From positions 4,588,001 to 4,652,000 of the forward strand of contig NZ_CP060714.1 in assembly GCF_014395975.1 (NCBI RefSeq): DNA of 64,000 nucleotides, in the 5' to 3' direction. Under the pieces are notes generated by a model. It worked only from the letters and a program-made list of their open reading frames with translations. It was not told the DNA's origin and searched no databases. Of this stretch, positions 43,301-53,798 are shown piece after piece. Positions within the stretch are counted from its first letter, which is position 1, and each line of letters begins with the position of its first letter. The position numbers and the translations under genes were made by a program. This DNA comes from Diaphorobacter ruginosibacter. Lineage in GTDB: Bacteria; Pseudomonadota; Gammaproteobacteria; Burkholderiales; Burkholderiaceae_C.

Positions 43301-43859
43301 ACGTCTTCGGCTCGACGCCGTCATCGGCGGCATGCGCAAGCCTCCCGAGCCATTCGCTGTCGTCGGCAGAGTCGCCGACGAAGGCTTGGAATAGTCGCAC
43401 AGAGACCCATTCGTGTCGATAGTGGTTGCGCTCGCGCAGGTTGGGCGTGGAAAGCCTTTCCTGGAAGGATTGGGTGGCCTTTCCCAAGTCATGCAAGAGT
43501 GCCGCCAATGCCGACAAGGCCGTGATCGTGGGCAGAGAATGCCATGTGCGCTCGTCCTCTGCTCGGCGAATGTTGCGTGCAGTCGTGTTGGTAGGAACGG
43601 CACCCAGGTCATTGAATTGCTTGCCATCTCCCACCACCCACAGCAATTCGCTGTGATCGCGTCCACGTATCCAATGGCATGCCACGGCCGTGTTTTTGCG
43701 AGCGGTCTTTCGCAATAGCTTGCGTACGGCGTCCAGGCCTGCCTGCGTGATACTCGTCTGCCAGGTTCGCTCTCCTCGGCGCTCGGCAAATTGGTCGAGG
43801 ATGCGCCGAGTCTCGGTCAGTGCTCGCTTGGTGCATTGGGAGACGAACAGCACGTTCAT
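40329..43859 (-). CDS. cas3: Cas2/3 fusion: adaptation subunit, HD nuclease and helicase
   Basis: The 1176-residue protein is the type I-F specific fusion. The Cas2 domain occupies about the first 95 residues (MNVLFVSQCTKRALTETRRILDQ). The HD nuclease follows with LAALLHDLGKAT near residue 125. The SF2 helicase has Walker A ASTGCGKT near residue 480 and DEPD-type motif II (LVLDEPDDFD) near residue 635. It both joins Cas1 for spacer capture and degrades target DNA. It overlaps cas1 by four bases. All catalytic motifs I can check are present, so the system looks functional. Confidence 0.96.
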   Translation of the reverse strand: MNVLFVSQCTKRALTETRRILDQFAERRGERTWQTSITQAGLDAVRKLLRKTARKNTAVACHWIRGRDHSELLWVVGDGKQFNDLGAVPTNTTARNIRRAEDERTWHSLPTITALSALAALLHDLGKATQSFQERLSTPNLRERNHYRHEWVSVRLFQAFVGDSADDSEWLGRLAHAADDGVEPKTFETFWLDRRGGRLICDGLDVAETADPFHPLNPFRRLPPLAQAVAWLVLTHHRLPCKPVRYERGNHDHAETADGTKQKWRRFGAQPGFIRHEELEGLLAQIHADWNEPRNTRPRSQITPYWTFPHGLPVARLAWRKQAARYANRLLQLVPTSVQAERVLHDPFTMHVSRLCLMLADHHYSRLGLEKNGQPVVSRKPYVQTDARLAANTVVSDSGTRVLNQSLDEHLLGVQAHASLITHSLPSLAQSLPALRHHRGLRKRTGNPRFQWQDKATDLATSVRERAASQGCFVINMASTGCGKTLGNARIMNALADPALGMRCAFAIGLRTLTLQTGRSFQNDLGLGDDQLAIKVGGAASHALFEYWEQHAESSGSASTQSLLDEGGQVLFEGHDQHPLLERLSDDPQVRSLLAAPLLVCTVDHLTPATESLRGGRQITPMLRLMTGDLVLDEPDDFDLTDLPALTRLVHWAGLLGSRVLLSSATLPPSLVEGLFQAYRAGRATFQRHRSARPDEPLAICCLWIDEFNQTAADCYTALEFRDAHGNFVNQRTDRLAKAEIRRLAQIQPLPGTWSALNTLQRRHEFARLALQTAWELHSNPIHHGCDPTSGKRISFGLIRMANIEPLFDVALAMLTLGAPGPNVQIHLCVYHSQFPLLSRSVIEHQLDELLNRRPLEDGSDPVFCRPAVRALIDSHTQQDQMFIVLGSPVTEVGRDHDYDWAVVEPSSMRSLIQLAGRVRRHRPGAVEQPNIRILDSNLRTFEHNDKAAYCRPGFEADPLAGNSQDAARHFHLDSHQMAALLSRELPGGTPWPMDSRPRIASATKAFNPRLHLADLEHARLHDTMLPRAPEKRQLTPVSRAASLHWTHPEPLWLTGVLPQLQRFRHDPKPRVDVAMLPDDDEARLLLHRVTDGDRKGHQLYVCIHEMYLSPLPIQQAATGSVSAWMQLDLLQELALLADHLGISVQRCAERFATASLADSTHGWHWHEVLGFTRKH

Positions 43860-44857
43860 GTGTTGGCGTCCGGCGGCTTTGTTGACATTGCCAGTTGTGC
43901 GGTGCTGACGGCGATCTGCTTCAGGCTGTCAATGATGAAGTCCAGTGATGTGCTGCGCGTGAGTGTCTCAATGCACTGACGGCGAAACTGTTGTTCGTCA
44001 TCACCACGCATGGCGCTGATAAAAGCCTGCGGCAGAATCGCTGCATCCTTGACGAGGTCTGCCGCGTCGAACACAAGACCGCCACGCCGGGTTTTCCCAT
44101 GCAGCACCGCTAGACCATGGGGGAGCCCGAGAACCCACGTAGCGGTGGCTCCGAGCCCGTAGGCCAGATAATTGCCGTGATCGAGAAACCGATTAGCCAA
44201 GTCGGTACCTGTGCCGCGCTTGGCACGGGTGAAGTTGCCATAGCCGGTGGCGTCTACGGCCAGCTTGAACAGTGCTTTCGTCAAACGGGCCTCATCCGTC
44301 AGCAGCGCTGCCACATCGGCCGCGTTGGCCAACTGCGAGCGGAATTGATCGGCCAGAGCTTTCAGCCTGTTCATATCGACCAAGAAACCAGCGTCTCGCA
44401 AGGCACGCGTATTCCATTCGTCGAGCAGTCGATCCAGACGGAGTGCCTGCAAATGCTTGGCGGCCACGAGGCGCAACTCATCGTCGAACCAGAACCGAAC
44501 CCAGGACTGAAGGTACTCCGTAGGGCGGTACTCGTTCTGTGGTGACAGCCAGGCGACCTCTACGTCTACTTCATTCGCGCTGAAGAGGGGTGTGCCACCA
44601 CCACCGCAGAAACCAACCAGGACCCCGGCCTTGGCCAATTCGCGCATCGCAGCCTGCGTGATAGACGTTCCCGTGCCCAGCAGGATGCTCGTTGTATTCG
44701 CGATAGGTATGTTCCAGTAGAGACTACGTTTGCCAGCGTCAGTGACGTATTCAACGCGGCCACCGTTGACCAGCACGCGACAGTGCTCCAAGTAGTAGAT
44801 GTTCGCTCGTGCGGAATGCAGGATGGCCTTGAGATCACTGCTGGCAATGTCATCCAT
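43856..44857 (-). CDS. cas1: Cas1 (type I-F) spacer integrase
   Basis: The 333-residue protein carries LLGTGTSITQAAMRELAKAGVLVGFCGGGGTPLF near residue 55, YLAYGLGATATWVLGLPHGLAVLHGKTRRGGLVFDAADL near residue 250 (catalytic His and Asp region) and a conserved glutamate upstream, as in Cas1f. With the Cas2 part of Cas2/3 it inserts new spacers at the leader end. It is the first gene of the leftward cas operon; the promoter must lie in 44858-45000. Confidence 0.95.
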   Translation of the reverse strand: MDDIASSDLKAILHSARANIYYLEHCRVLVNGGRVEYVTDAGKRSLYWNIPIANTTSILLGTGTSITQAAMRELAKAGVLVGFCGGGGTPLFSANEVDVEVAWLSPQNEYRPTEYLQSWVRFWFDDELRLVAAKHLQALRLDRLLDEWNTRALRDAGFLVDMNRLKALADQFRSQLANAADVAALLTDEARLTKALFKLAVDATGYGNFTRAKRGTGTDLANRFLDHGNYLAYGLGATATWVLGLPHGLAVLHGKTRRGGLVFDAADLVKDAAILPQAFISAMRGDDEQQFRRQCIETLTRSTSLDFIIDSLKQIAVSTAQLAMSTKPPDANT

Positions 44858-45179
44858 GTTGCTAGATGCTGTGAAGTGGTCGCTACATCGATGTTACAAG
44901 CTAACACAAACACCGGATTTCGATATCGATTTCAGTGACTAGGCAATTGAAGCCACAAGGAGCCGTCTAACGAGGGCCTGTCCACCTCGCGAGGCGTTCC
45001 ATATAGCCTGCAATTGCAGGCTTTGTGGTTAGGGATGCTGGTCGAACCTAGTATTTTCCCTGACGGATAAGTATCTTCACAGGATGGAATGATCTGAAAA
45101 TTTTCAATAAGATAGCCAATTGAGAATTTTTTCTCAGAAAAATGATCATTTTTCGATCATTCATCGCATTTTTCTTCGC
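44858..45179. other. Divergent promoter region of the cas operon and the RpiR gene
   Basis: No gene. From left to right: probable cas promoter with a TCGATATCGA palindrome near 44920; an 18-bp perfect palindrome AGCCTGCAATTGCAGGCT at 45005-45022; and three AT-rich palindromes at 45095-45154 ahead of the RpiR gene (separate entry). Confidence 0.6.
45095..45154. promoter_or_regulatory. Three palindromes, probable RpiR operators
   Basis: TGAAAATTTTCA (45095-45106), TGAGAATTTTTTCTCA (45121-45136) and GAAAAATGATCATTTTTC (45137-45154) are each perfect inverted repeats. They share the GAAA/TTTC pattern seen in known RpiR/MurR sites. They lie 26-85 bases before the RpiR start, suggesting autoregulation and control of the downstream peptide operon. 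Confidence 0.7.
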
Positions 45180-46187
45180 ATGTCCGCCCACCATCACGTT
45201 GATGCTCAAAATCAGTCGCTTGCCATCGACGCGCGCATTGCGCGTGCCCGACCGGGTTTGACGCGTTCGCATCAGCAGATGGCAGACTATGTGCTGGCGC
45301 ATCCGCTGCAGGCGGCGACCATGCCGATCGATGAGCTGGCGGAGCAGGTGGGAGTGTCGATCGCCACGGCCAACCGCTTTGCGCGGGCGATCGGGCTGGA
45401 TGGGTATCCGATGCTGCGCGCGGAACTGGTGCGGGGTTTCGAGGCCATGCTGGCGCCCGTCGAGAAGATGCGCGCGCGGCTCGAGAAGCCCGGTTCGATC
45501 CATGACGCCTTCGTCGCGGCGATGGAGGAGAGCCAGCGCAACGTGGCGGCCACGCTGGAGATGCTCGAGCCCGCGGCCTGCGAGGCGGCGGTGCATGAGA
45601 TCCTCGGCGCGCAGCGCATCTACGTGGTGGGCTTCGGGTCGAGCGGCTGGCTCTGCGGGCTGCTGCACCGCTGCCTCGAGGCGCACTGCGACAACGTGCA
45701 TCTGCTGGCCAGCGTGGCTGGTTCGTCGCACGGCGCGCGCCTGCTGCCGCGCATGAAGCCGACCGACCTGGTCATCGCGGTCTGCTTTCCACGCTACATC
45801 ACCGACACCATCCTGCTGACGCAGCGGGCCCGCGAACGCGGCGTGCGCGTGCTGGCGCTGACCGACGGGCCGCAGTCGCCTGTCGCGCAGCTTGCGGACT
45901 GCTGCCTCTACGCGCAGACAGAGAACTACTATGCGGCGAATTCCGAGGCCGCAATCCTGGCGTTGATCGAGGCGCTGGCCAGCGCCGTGGCGCTGCAGGC
46001 CAACGAGTCGGTGCAAGGCGCGGCGCAACTGACGGAGGCCGTGCTGCCATGGCTCCATGGCGCGGACAACTCGCGCCTCAACCTGCGCACGCCGGAGCAG
46101 AAGACGCCCCCGAAGTCCGCCCCATCATCCAAAACCGCCCGGGCCGAGGCTGCCCGAGCCAGGTCCAAGACATCCCCCTCCGAGTGA
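45180..46187 (+). CDS. RpiR/MurR-family transcriptional regulator
   Basis: The 335-residue protein has the RpiR helix-turn-helix (RSHQQMADYVLAHPLQAATMPIDELAEQVGVSIATANRFARAIG) followed by a SIS sugar-isomerase fold (RIYVVGFGSSGWLCGLL; MKPTDLVIAVCFPRY). The tail of about 30 residues is lysine/alanine/serine-rich. RpiR proteins usually sense phosphosugars; MurR senses MurNAc-6-P. Here the downstream genes process peptides and D-amino acids, so a cell-wall-derived ligand is possible. ATG 45180 is preferred because the longer frame would run through the operator palindromes. The iaaA gene follows after 10 bases. Confidence 0.9.
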   Translation: MSAHHHVDAQNQSLAIDARIARARPGLTRSHQQMADYVLAHPLQAATMPIDELAEQVGVSIATANRFARAIGLDGYPMLRAELVRGFEAMLAPVEKMRARLEKPGSIHDAFVAAMEESQRNVAATLEMLEPAACEAAVHEILGAQRIYVVGFGSSGWLCGLLHRCLEAHCDNVHLLASVAGSSHGARLLPRMKPTDLVIAVCFPRYITDTILLTQRARERGVRVLALTDGPQSPVAQLADCCLYAQTENYYAANSEAAILALIEALASAVALQANESVQGAAQLTEAVLPWLHGADNSRLNLRTPEQKTPPKSAPSSKTARAEAARARSKTSPSE

Positions 46188-46197
46188 CGGTCCATCC

Positions 46198-47193
46198 ATG
46201 AGCACATCGAATCAGCGCGCCGCATCGGCGGCGCCCGTGATCGCCATTCACGGCGGCGCGGGCACCTTGAGCCGCGCCAACATCCACGCCGACCAGGAGC
46301 GCGCCTATCACGCGGCGCTGCAATCCGTGCTGCGCGCCGGGCAGGCCGTGCTCGAACAGGGCGGCTCGGCCATGGAGGCCGTGACCGTTGCAGTGACCGA
46401 GCTGGAAAACTGCCCGCTCTTCAATGCCGGCCACGGCGCGGTGTTCACCGCCGACGGCACCCATGAACTTGACGCCGCCGTGATGGACGGCACAACGCTT
46501 GCGGCAGGCGCCGTGGCGGGCGTCTCGCATGTCCGCAATCCCGTGCAGGCCGCACGCGCGGTGATGCAGGACGGCAGGCATGTGCTGATGATCGGCGAAG
46601 GCGCCGAGCAGCTCGCGCGCGGCGCGGGGCTGGCGATGGTCGAGCCCGGCTACTTCTTCACCGAGGCGCGCCATGCGCAGTTGCTGGCCGCGCAGGCCAG
46701 CAGCGCGGGCGCCGTGCTCGACCATGATGGTGCGGCCGCACTGGCCGCGCTGCAGTCCCGTCCGCTGCATGAAAACCGCAAGATGGGCACGGTGGGCGCC
46801 GTCGCGCTGGACGTGCACGGCCACCTGGCCGCTGCGACGTCCACGGGCGGCCTCACCAACAAGCGCCCGGGCCGCGTCGGGGACACCCCGCTGATCGGTG
46901 CGGGCACCTATGCCGATGACCGCACGGCCGCCGTGTCCTGCACCGGCCATGGCGAGAGCTTCATCCGCGTGGCGGCGGCTTACGACGTCTGCGCGCGCAT
47001 GGCCTATGGCGGCCGCTCGCTGGAAGCGGCGGCCAACGCCGTGGTGCACGAGGCGCTGCCGGCCATCGGCGGTACGGGCGGCCTGATCGCGGTGGACCGC
47101 TTCGGCAATGTCTGCCTGCCCTTCAACACCGAGGGCATGTACCGCGGTGTTGCGCGCGCGGGCGTCGCGCCCGAGACCTTCATCTACCGCTGA
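46198..47193 (+). CDS. iaaA: Isoaspartyl peptidase/L-asparaginase (Ntn hydrolase)
   Basis: The 331-residue precursor begins APVIAIHGGAGTLSR and contains the autocleavage site at the catalytic threonine in RKMGTVGAVALD (about residue 198), followed by STGGLTNKRPGRVGDTPLIGAGTYAD. It should self-process into alpha and beta chains and hydrolyse beta-aspartyl dipeptides. In E. coli iaaA lies directly before gsiABCD, the same order as here. Ten bases separate it from the regulator gene. Confidence 0.93.
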   Translation: MSTSNQRAASAAPVIAIHGGAGTLSRANIHADQERAYHAALQSVLRAGQAVLEQGGSAMEAVTVAVTELENCPLFNAGHGAVFTADGTHELDAAVMDGTTLAAGAVAGVSHVRNPVQAARAVMQDGRHVLMIGEGAEQLARGAGLAMVEPGYFFTEARHAQLLAAQASSAGAVLDHDGAAALAALQSRPLHENRKMGTVGAVALDVHGHLAAATSTGGLTNKRPGRVGDTPLIGAGTYADDRTAAVSCTGHGESFIRVAAAYDVCARMAYGGRSLEAAANAVVHEALPAIGGTGGLIAVDRFGNVCLPFNTEGMYRGVARAGVAPETFIYR

Positions 47194-47228
47194 ACGCGGC
47201 GCCGGGTTTTTCTATTTTGGTATCTCGC

Positions 47229-49103
<1,875 letters not shown>

Positions 49104-49181
49104 CGCGCAGGCGCCCGCCCATCGACGCCTTCCTGGCGCCATCCGAATCAACCACACCCTTTTTCCCAACCGGAGGTCCTC

Positions 49182-50735
49182 ATGACGAACACCGCTTCCA
49201 CCCGACGCATCGCGCAGAGCCTGCTGGCCCTCGCCGCATTTGCCGCATCCGGCGCCGCACTGGCCGCCGCAAGCAACCCCGTGCTGGCGATTGCCTATCC
49301 GCCCGAAACGCTGGATCCGTACAACACCAACACGACCATGACCACGGCCGTGACCAAGACGTTCTACGAAGGCCTGTTCCAGTTCGACAAGGACCTCAAG
49401 GTGAAGAACGTGCTGGCCGAGAGCTATGACGTCTCCAAGGACGGCCTCGTCTACACCTTCAAGCTCAGGAAGGGCGTGAAGTTCCACGACGGCAGCGACT
49501 TCAACGCCGAGGCCGTGAAGGTCAATCTCGAGCGCGTGATGGACCCCGCCAACCGCCTGCTGCGCATCACGCAGTTCAACCGCATCTCCAAGGTGGAAGC
49601 GGTCGACGCATCGACCGTGCGCATCACGCTCAAGGAACCGTTCGGCCCGTTCATCAACTCGCTCGCGCACGCATCCGCCGCGATGATCTCGCCCGCCGCG
49701 CTCAAGAAGTGGGGCAGCAAGGACATCGCGTTCCACCCCGTGGGCACCGGCCCGTTCGAGTTCGTGGAGTGGAAGCCGACCGAGGCCATCATCGGCAAGA
49801 AGTTCGGCGGCTACTGGAAGAAGGGCTATCCCAAGGTGGACCAGATCACCTGGAAGCCGGTTCCCGAGAACAACACCCGCTCCGCGATGCTGCAGACGGG
49901 CGAGGCCGACTTCGCGTTCCCGCTGCCCTACGAGCAGGCCGCCAACCTGAAGAAGAACGACAAGGTGGAAGTGGTGAACACGCCTTCCATCATCGTGCGC
50001 TTCCTGAGCCTGAACATGCTGCAGAAGCCTTATGACAACGCCAAGGTACGCCAGGCGATCGCCTATGCGATCAACAAGGAGGCGCTGGCCAAGGTGGCGT
50101 TCGGCGGCTATGCGATCCCCGCGCAGGGCATCGTGCCGCAGGGCATCCAGTACGCGGTGAAGATGGAGCCGATCCCCTACAACGTGAACAAGGCCAAGGA
50201 ACTGCTGAAGGAAGCCGGCTACCCCAACGGCTTTGAGTCGGTGATCTGGAGCGGCTACAACAACACCACCAGCCAGAAGGTGGCGCAGTTCGTGCAGCAG
50301 CAGCTCGCACAGGTCGGCATCAAGCTGAAGGTGCAGATCCTGGAGCCGGGCCAGCGCTCCGAAATGGTGGATGCATGGCCCGATCCGAAGACCGCCGGCG
50401 TGCGCATGTACTACATCGGCTGGTCGTCGTCGACGGGTGAAGCCGACTGGGCGCTGCGTCCGCTGTTCGCGACGGAAGCCTGGGCTCCCAAGCTGCAGAA
50501 CGTGGCGTACTACAGCAACGAAGTGGTGGACAGCGGCATCGCCAAGGCGCTGGTGACCACCGACTCCAACGAGCGCGCGGAACTCTACAAGTCGGTGCAG
50601 GAACAGCTCATGAAGGACCTGCCGCGCATTCCGCTGGTCACCGAGGTGAACCTTTCGGGCCACGCCAAGCGCCTGTCCGGCGTCTATGTGATGCCTGATG
50701 CGAACCTCAACGTCGATGAAATTGCGGTGAAGTAA
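49182..50735 (+). CDS. gsiB: Peptide/glutathione ABC transporter binding protein (GsiB type)
   Basis: The 517-residue protein has a signal peptide ending SGAALAA and the family 5 binding fold, with AYPPETLDPYNTNTTMTTAVTKTFYEGLFQFD at the start and VYTFKLRKGVKFHDGSDFNAEAVKVNLER near residue 85. E. coli GsiB binds glutathione; relatives bind other peptides, so the ligand here is inferred from operon order. CGGAGG precedes the ATG. It lies 78 bases after gsiA. Confidence 0.88.
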   Translation: MTNTASTRRIAQSLLALAAFAASGAALAAASNPVLAIAYPPETLDPYNTNTTMTTAVTKTFYEGLFQFDKDLKVKNVLAESYDVSKDGLVYTFKLRKGVKFHDGSDFNAEAVKVNLERVMDPANRLLRITQFNRISKVEAVDASTVRITLKEPFGPFINSLAHASAAMISPAALKKWGSKDIAFHPVGTGPFEFVEWKPTEAIIGKKFGGYWKKGYPKVDQITWKPVPENNTRSAMLQTGEADFAFPLPYEQAANLKKNDKVEVVNTPSIIVRFLSLNMLQKPYDNAKVRQAIAYAINKEALAKVAFGGYAIPAQGIVPQGIQYAVKMEPIPYNVNKAKELLKEAGYPNGFESVIWSGYNNTTSQKVAQFVQQQLAQVGIKLKVQILEPGQRSEMVDAWPDPKTAGVRMYYIGWSSSTGEADWALRPLFATEAWAPKLQNVAYYSNEVVDSGIAKALVTTDSNERAELYKSVQEQLMKDLPRIPLVTEVNLSGHAKRLSGVYVMPDANLNVDEIAVK

Positions 50736-50854
50736 GCCGGCGTGGCCTGCCACGCACCCCTCCCGCGCGCGTCGTCCCTGCCCTGGTGACGACGGCGCGG
50801 GACGTTTTCGAGATTGTTCCCACGTTTTCCTGCTGCGCCTGCAGCATTGCCTCC

Positions 50855-51775
50855 ATGCTGAATTACTTCCTCAAACGATTGGTCGGCCTGCTGCCCACGC
50901 TGCTGATCGTCGCGATACTGGTGTTCATGTTCGTCCACATGCTGCCCGGCGACCCCGCGCGGCTGGCCGCCGGACCGGACGCCGATGAAGCCACGGTGCA
51001 GATGGTGCGCAAGGAACTGGGCCTGGACCAACCGCTGCCCACGCAGTTCGTGCAGTTCTTCGGACGCATGCTGCAGGGCGACTTCGGCACGTCGATGAGC
51101 ACGCACCGTCCGGTGTCGGCGGAGATCGGCGAGCGCTTCATGCCCACGCTGCTGCTGACCTTCACCAGCATGGTCTGGTCGGTGATCTTCGGCATGGGCA
51201 TCGGCATCATCTCGGCCGTCTACCGCAACCAATGGCCGGATCGCCTGGGCATGGCGATCGCGGTCTCCGGCATTTCGTTTCCCGCTTTCGCGCTCGGCAT
51301 GCTGCTGATGCAGATCTTCTCGGTGGACCTGGGCTGGCTGCCCACGGTGGGCGCCGACACGTGGAAGCACTACATCCTGCCCTCCATCACGCTGGGTGCG
51401 GCCGTGGCCGCCGTGATGGCGCGCTTCACCCGCGCCTCGTTCGTGGAAGTGGTGAGCGAGGACTTCGTGCGCACCGCGCGCGCCAAGGGCCTGAACGAGC
51501 GCGTCGTGATCCTCAAGCACTGCCTGCGCAACGCGATGATTCCCGTGGTCACCATGATGGGCCTGCAGTTCGGCTTCCTGCTGGGCGGCTCGATCGTCGT
51601 GGAGGCGGTCTTCAACTGGCCCGGCGTGGGCCGCCTGCTGGTGGACGCGGTGAACACGCGCGACTACCCCCTCATCCAGACGCTGGTGCTGATGTTCTCG
51701 CTGGAGTTCATCCTCATCAATCTGGTGGTGGACATGCTCTATGGCTACATCAACCCCACCATCCGCTACAAGTAA
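50855..51775 (+). CDS. gsiC: Peptide/glutathione ABC transporter permease (GsiC type)
   Basis: The 306-residue membrane protein begins MLNYFLKRLVGLLPTLLIVAILVF, a typical first helix of DppB/GsiC permeases. Its EAA loop (VSEDFVRTARAKGLNERVVILKH) lies near residue 200, and it ends NPTIRYK, a conserved tail. ATG 50855 is chosen because the frame upstream to 50786 lacks similarity. About six membrane helices are visible. It pairs with GsiD. Confidence 0.92.
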   Translation: MLNYFLKRLVGLLPTLLIVAILVFMFVHMLPGDPARLAAGPDADEATVQMVRKELGLDQPLPTQFVQFFGRMLQGDFGTSMSTHRPVSAEIGERFMPTLLLTFTSMVWSVIFGMGIGIISAVYRNQWPDRLGMAIAVSGISFPAFALGMLLMQIFSVDLGWLPTVGADTWKHYILPSITLGAAVAAVMARFTRASFVEVVSEDFVRTARAKGLNERVVILKHCLRNAMIPVVTMMGLQFGFLLGGSIVVEAVFNWPGVGRLLVDAVNTRDYPLIQTLVLMFSLEFILINLVVDMLYGYINPTIRYK

Positions 51776-51809
51776 GAACGCAGCCAGACCGAACGGGATA
51801 CCGACAAGC

Positions 51810-52724
51810 ATGACCACCCCCTCCATTTCCCCCACTCCTGCCGCTGCGGCAGCCTCCGCGCAGGATGCGAGCGTGCGCACCCCCTGGCGCGAGTTCTGGC
51901 GCAAGTTCAAGAAGCAGCATGTCGCGGTCGCGGCGCTCGTGTTCGTGGTGCTGCTGGTTGCCATTGCGGTGCTCGCACCCTACATCTCGCCCTTCGATGC
52001 GGAGAACTTCTTTGACTACGACCGCCTGAACGAGGGCCCGTCGGCCATGCACTGGTTCGGCGTGGATCCGCTGGGCCGCGACATCTTCAGCCGCATCCTC
52101 ATGGGGGCCCGCATTTCGCTGGCGGCGGGCTTCTTCTCGGTCTTCATCGGCTGCATCATCGGCACGGCGCTCGGCCTGCTCGCGGGCTACTACGAAGGCT
52201 GGTGGGACCGCATCGTGATGCGCATCTCCGACGTGCTGTTCGCCTTCCCCGGCATCCTGCTCGCGTTGGGTGTCGTGGCGATCCTCGGCAGCAGCATGAT
52301 CAACGTGATCGTCGCGGTGGCGGTGTTCAGCGTGCCCGCGTTCGCCCGCCTGGTGCGCGGCAACACGCTCGTGCTCAAGCGAATGACCTACATCGAGTCG
52401 GCGCAGAGCATCGGCGCGAACGACTGGACCATCATCATGCGCCACATTCTTCCGGGAACGATCTCGGGCATCGTCGTGTACTTCACGATGCGCGTGGGCA
52501 CGTCGATCATCACGGCCGCCAGCCTGTCCTTCCTGGGCATGGGCGCGCAACCGCCGACACCCGAATGGGGCGCGATGCTCAACGAGGCACGTGCCGACAT
52601 GGTGAACGCGCCGCACGTCGCGCTGTTCCCCAGCCTCGCGATCTTCCTGACCGTGCTGGCATTCAACCTGCTGGGCGACGGCCTGCGCGACGCGCTCGAC
52701 CCCAAGATCGACCGCCAGACATGA
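51810..52724 (+). CDS. gsiD: Peptide/glutathione ABC transporter permease (GsiD type)
   Basis: The 304-residue product starts with a short alanine/serine-rich tail, then WREFWRKFKKQHVAVAALVFVVLLVAIAVLAPYISPFD, the DppC/GsiD N-terminus. It contains HWFGVDPLGRDIFSRI and the EAA loop MTYIESAQSIGANDWTIIMRH near residue 200. ATG 51810 is the first start that gives family length. Its TGA overlaps the ATG of the peptidase gene (ATGA at 52721-52724). Confidence 0.92.
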   Translation: MTTPSISPTPAAAAASAQDASVRTPWREFWRKFKKQHVAVAALVFVVLLVAIAVLAPYISPFDAENFFDYDRLNEGPSAMHWFGVDPLGRDIFSRILMGARISLAAGFFSVFIGCIIGTALGLLAGYYEGWWDRIVMRISDVLFAFPGILLALGVVAILGSSMINVIVAVAVFSVPAFARLVRGNTLVLKRMTYIESAQSIGANDWTIIMRHILPGTISGIVVYFTMRVGTSIITAASLSFLGMGAQPPTPEWGAMLNEARADMVNAPHVALFPSLAIFLTVLAFNLLGDGLRDALDPKIDRQT

Positions 52725-53772
52725 TCTCGCGCAGCCAGCCTCCCCGCGTCGGCCAGCTGCGCAGCGGCGAGCGTGACGCGATCACCGACGTTGCCGGCGT
52801 GACCGTGGGCAGCGTCACCTTGGCCGAAGGCGCGGTGCAGACCGGCGTGACGGTGATCCGTCCGCACGGACGGGACCCGTTCCAGCACAAGGTACCCGCG
52901 GCCACGGCCGTGATCAACGGCTTTGGCAAGAGCGTGGGGCTGATGCAGCTCTCCGAGCTGGGCCAGCTGGAGACGCCGATCGCGCTCACGAACACCTTCT
53001 CGGTCGGCGCGCTGGCCGAGGCGCAGGTCGCGCACTGCATCCGCGGCAATCCCGAGACGGGCCGCTCGCTGCCCACGGTGAATCCGCTGGTGCTCGAATG
53101 CAACGACGGCTATCTCAACGACATCCAGCGCATGGCGATCACCGCGCAGCACTACGAGGCTGCGCTGCAGGCTGCGGGCCTGCAGGTGGAGCAGGGCGCG
53201 GTGGGCGCGGGGCGCGGCATGTCGAGCTTCCAGCTCAAGGGGGCATAGGCACCGCGTCGCGCAGGGCGCAGCTTGCCAATGGCGCGGCACATACCGTGGG
53301 CGCGCTGGTGCTCTCCAACTTCGGCGTGCAGGCCAATCTTCTGTGGGGCGGCGAGCCGCTCGGGCAGAGGCTCGCCGCGATGGCCGTGGCGGAAGAGCCG
53401 CCGCAGCGCGCCGAAAAGGGCTCGATCATCATGGTGATCGCCACCGATGCACCACTCGATGCGCGCCAGCTGCAGCGCCTGGCCTGGCGCGCGGCGGCGG
53501 GTCTCGCGCGCACGGGCTCGGTGTATGGTCACGGCAGCGGCGACATTGCGCTCGCGTTCTCCACGGCGTATACCTTGCCGCATCTGCCCGATGCACCGAT
53601 GCCCGCCGTGGCGATGGTGAACGAGGCGCTGCTGGACGGCCTGTTCCAGGCTGCGGCCGACAGCGTCGAGCAGGCCATCGTGCACGCGTTGTGGCATGCC
53701 GGGCCGGTCACCGGCCGCGATGGAAACCATCGCGCATCGCTGCGCGAGATGCTGGACACAATGGGTGCCTGA
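52721..53772 (+). pseudogene. DmpA-type (P1/S58) aminopeptidase, frameshifted in a G run
   Basis: The first frame (52721-53248) encodes GVTVGSVTLAEGAVQTGVTVI, LTNTFSVGALAEAQV and GAVGAGRGMSSFQLKG, then stops at TAG 53246. The -1 frame continues without gap as GGIGTASRRAQL...VGALVLSNFG to TGA 53772. Together they make a complete DmpA/BapA-type enzyme of about 350 residues, which self-cleaves and removes N-terminal D- or beta-amino acids from peptides. The break is in GGGGG (53239-53243); one more G restores the frame. It could be a true mutation, a switchable homopolymer or a sequencing error. The gene is coupled to gsiD upstream and precedes the DppA-type gene. Confidence 0.82.
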
Positions 53773-53798
53773 ACCGGCACCCGAACCCGGACCGACAT

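Noticed and set aside
53239..53248. Programmed -1 frameshifting to make full-length DmpA-type peptidase
   Set aside because: AAGGGGGC is not a classical slippery heptamer in the reading frame, and this family is not known to use frameshifting. A homopolymer error or mutation is simpler.
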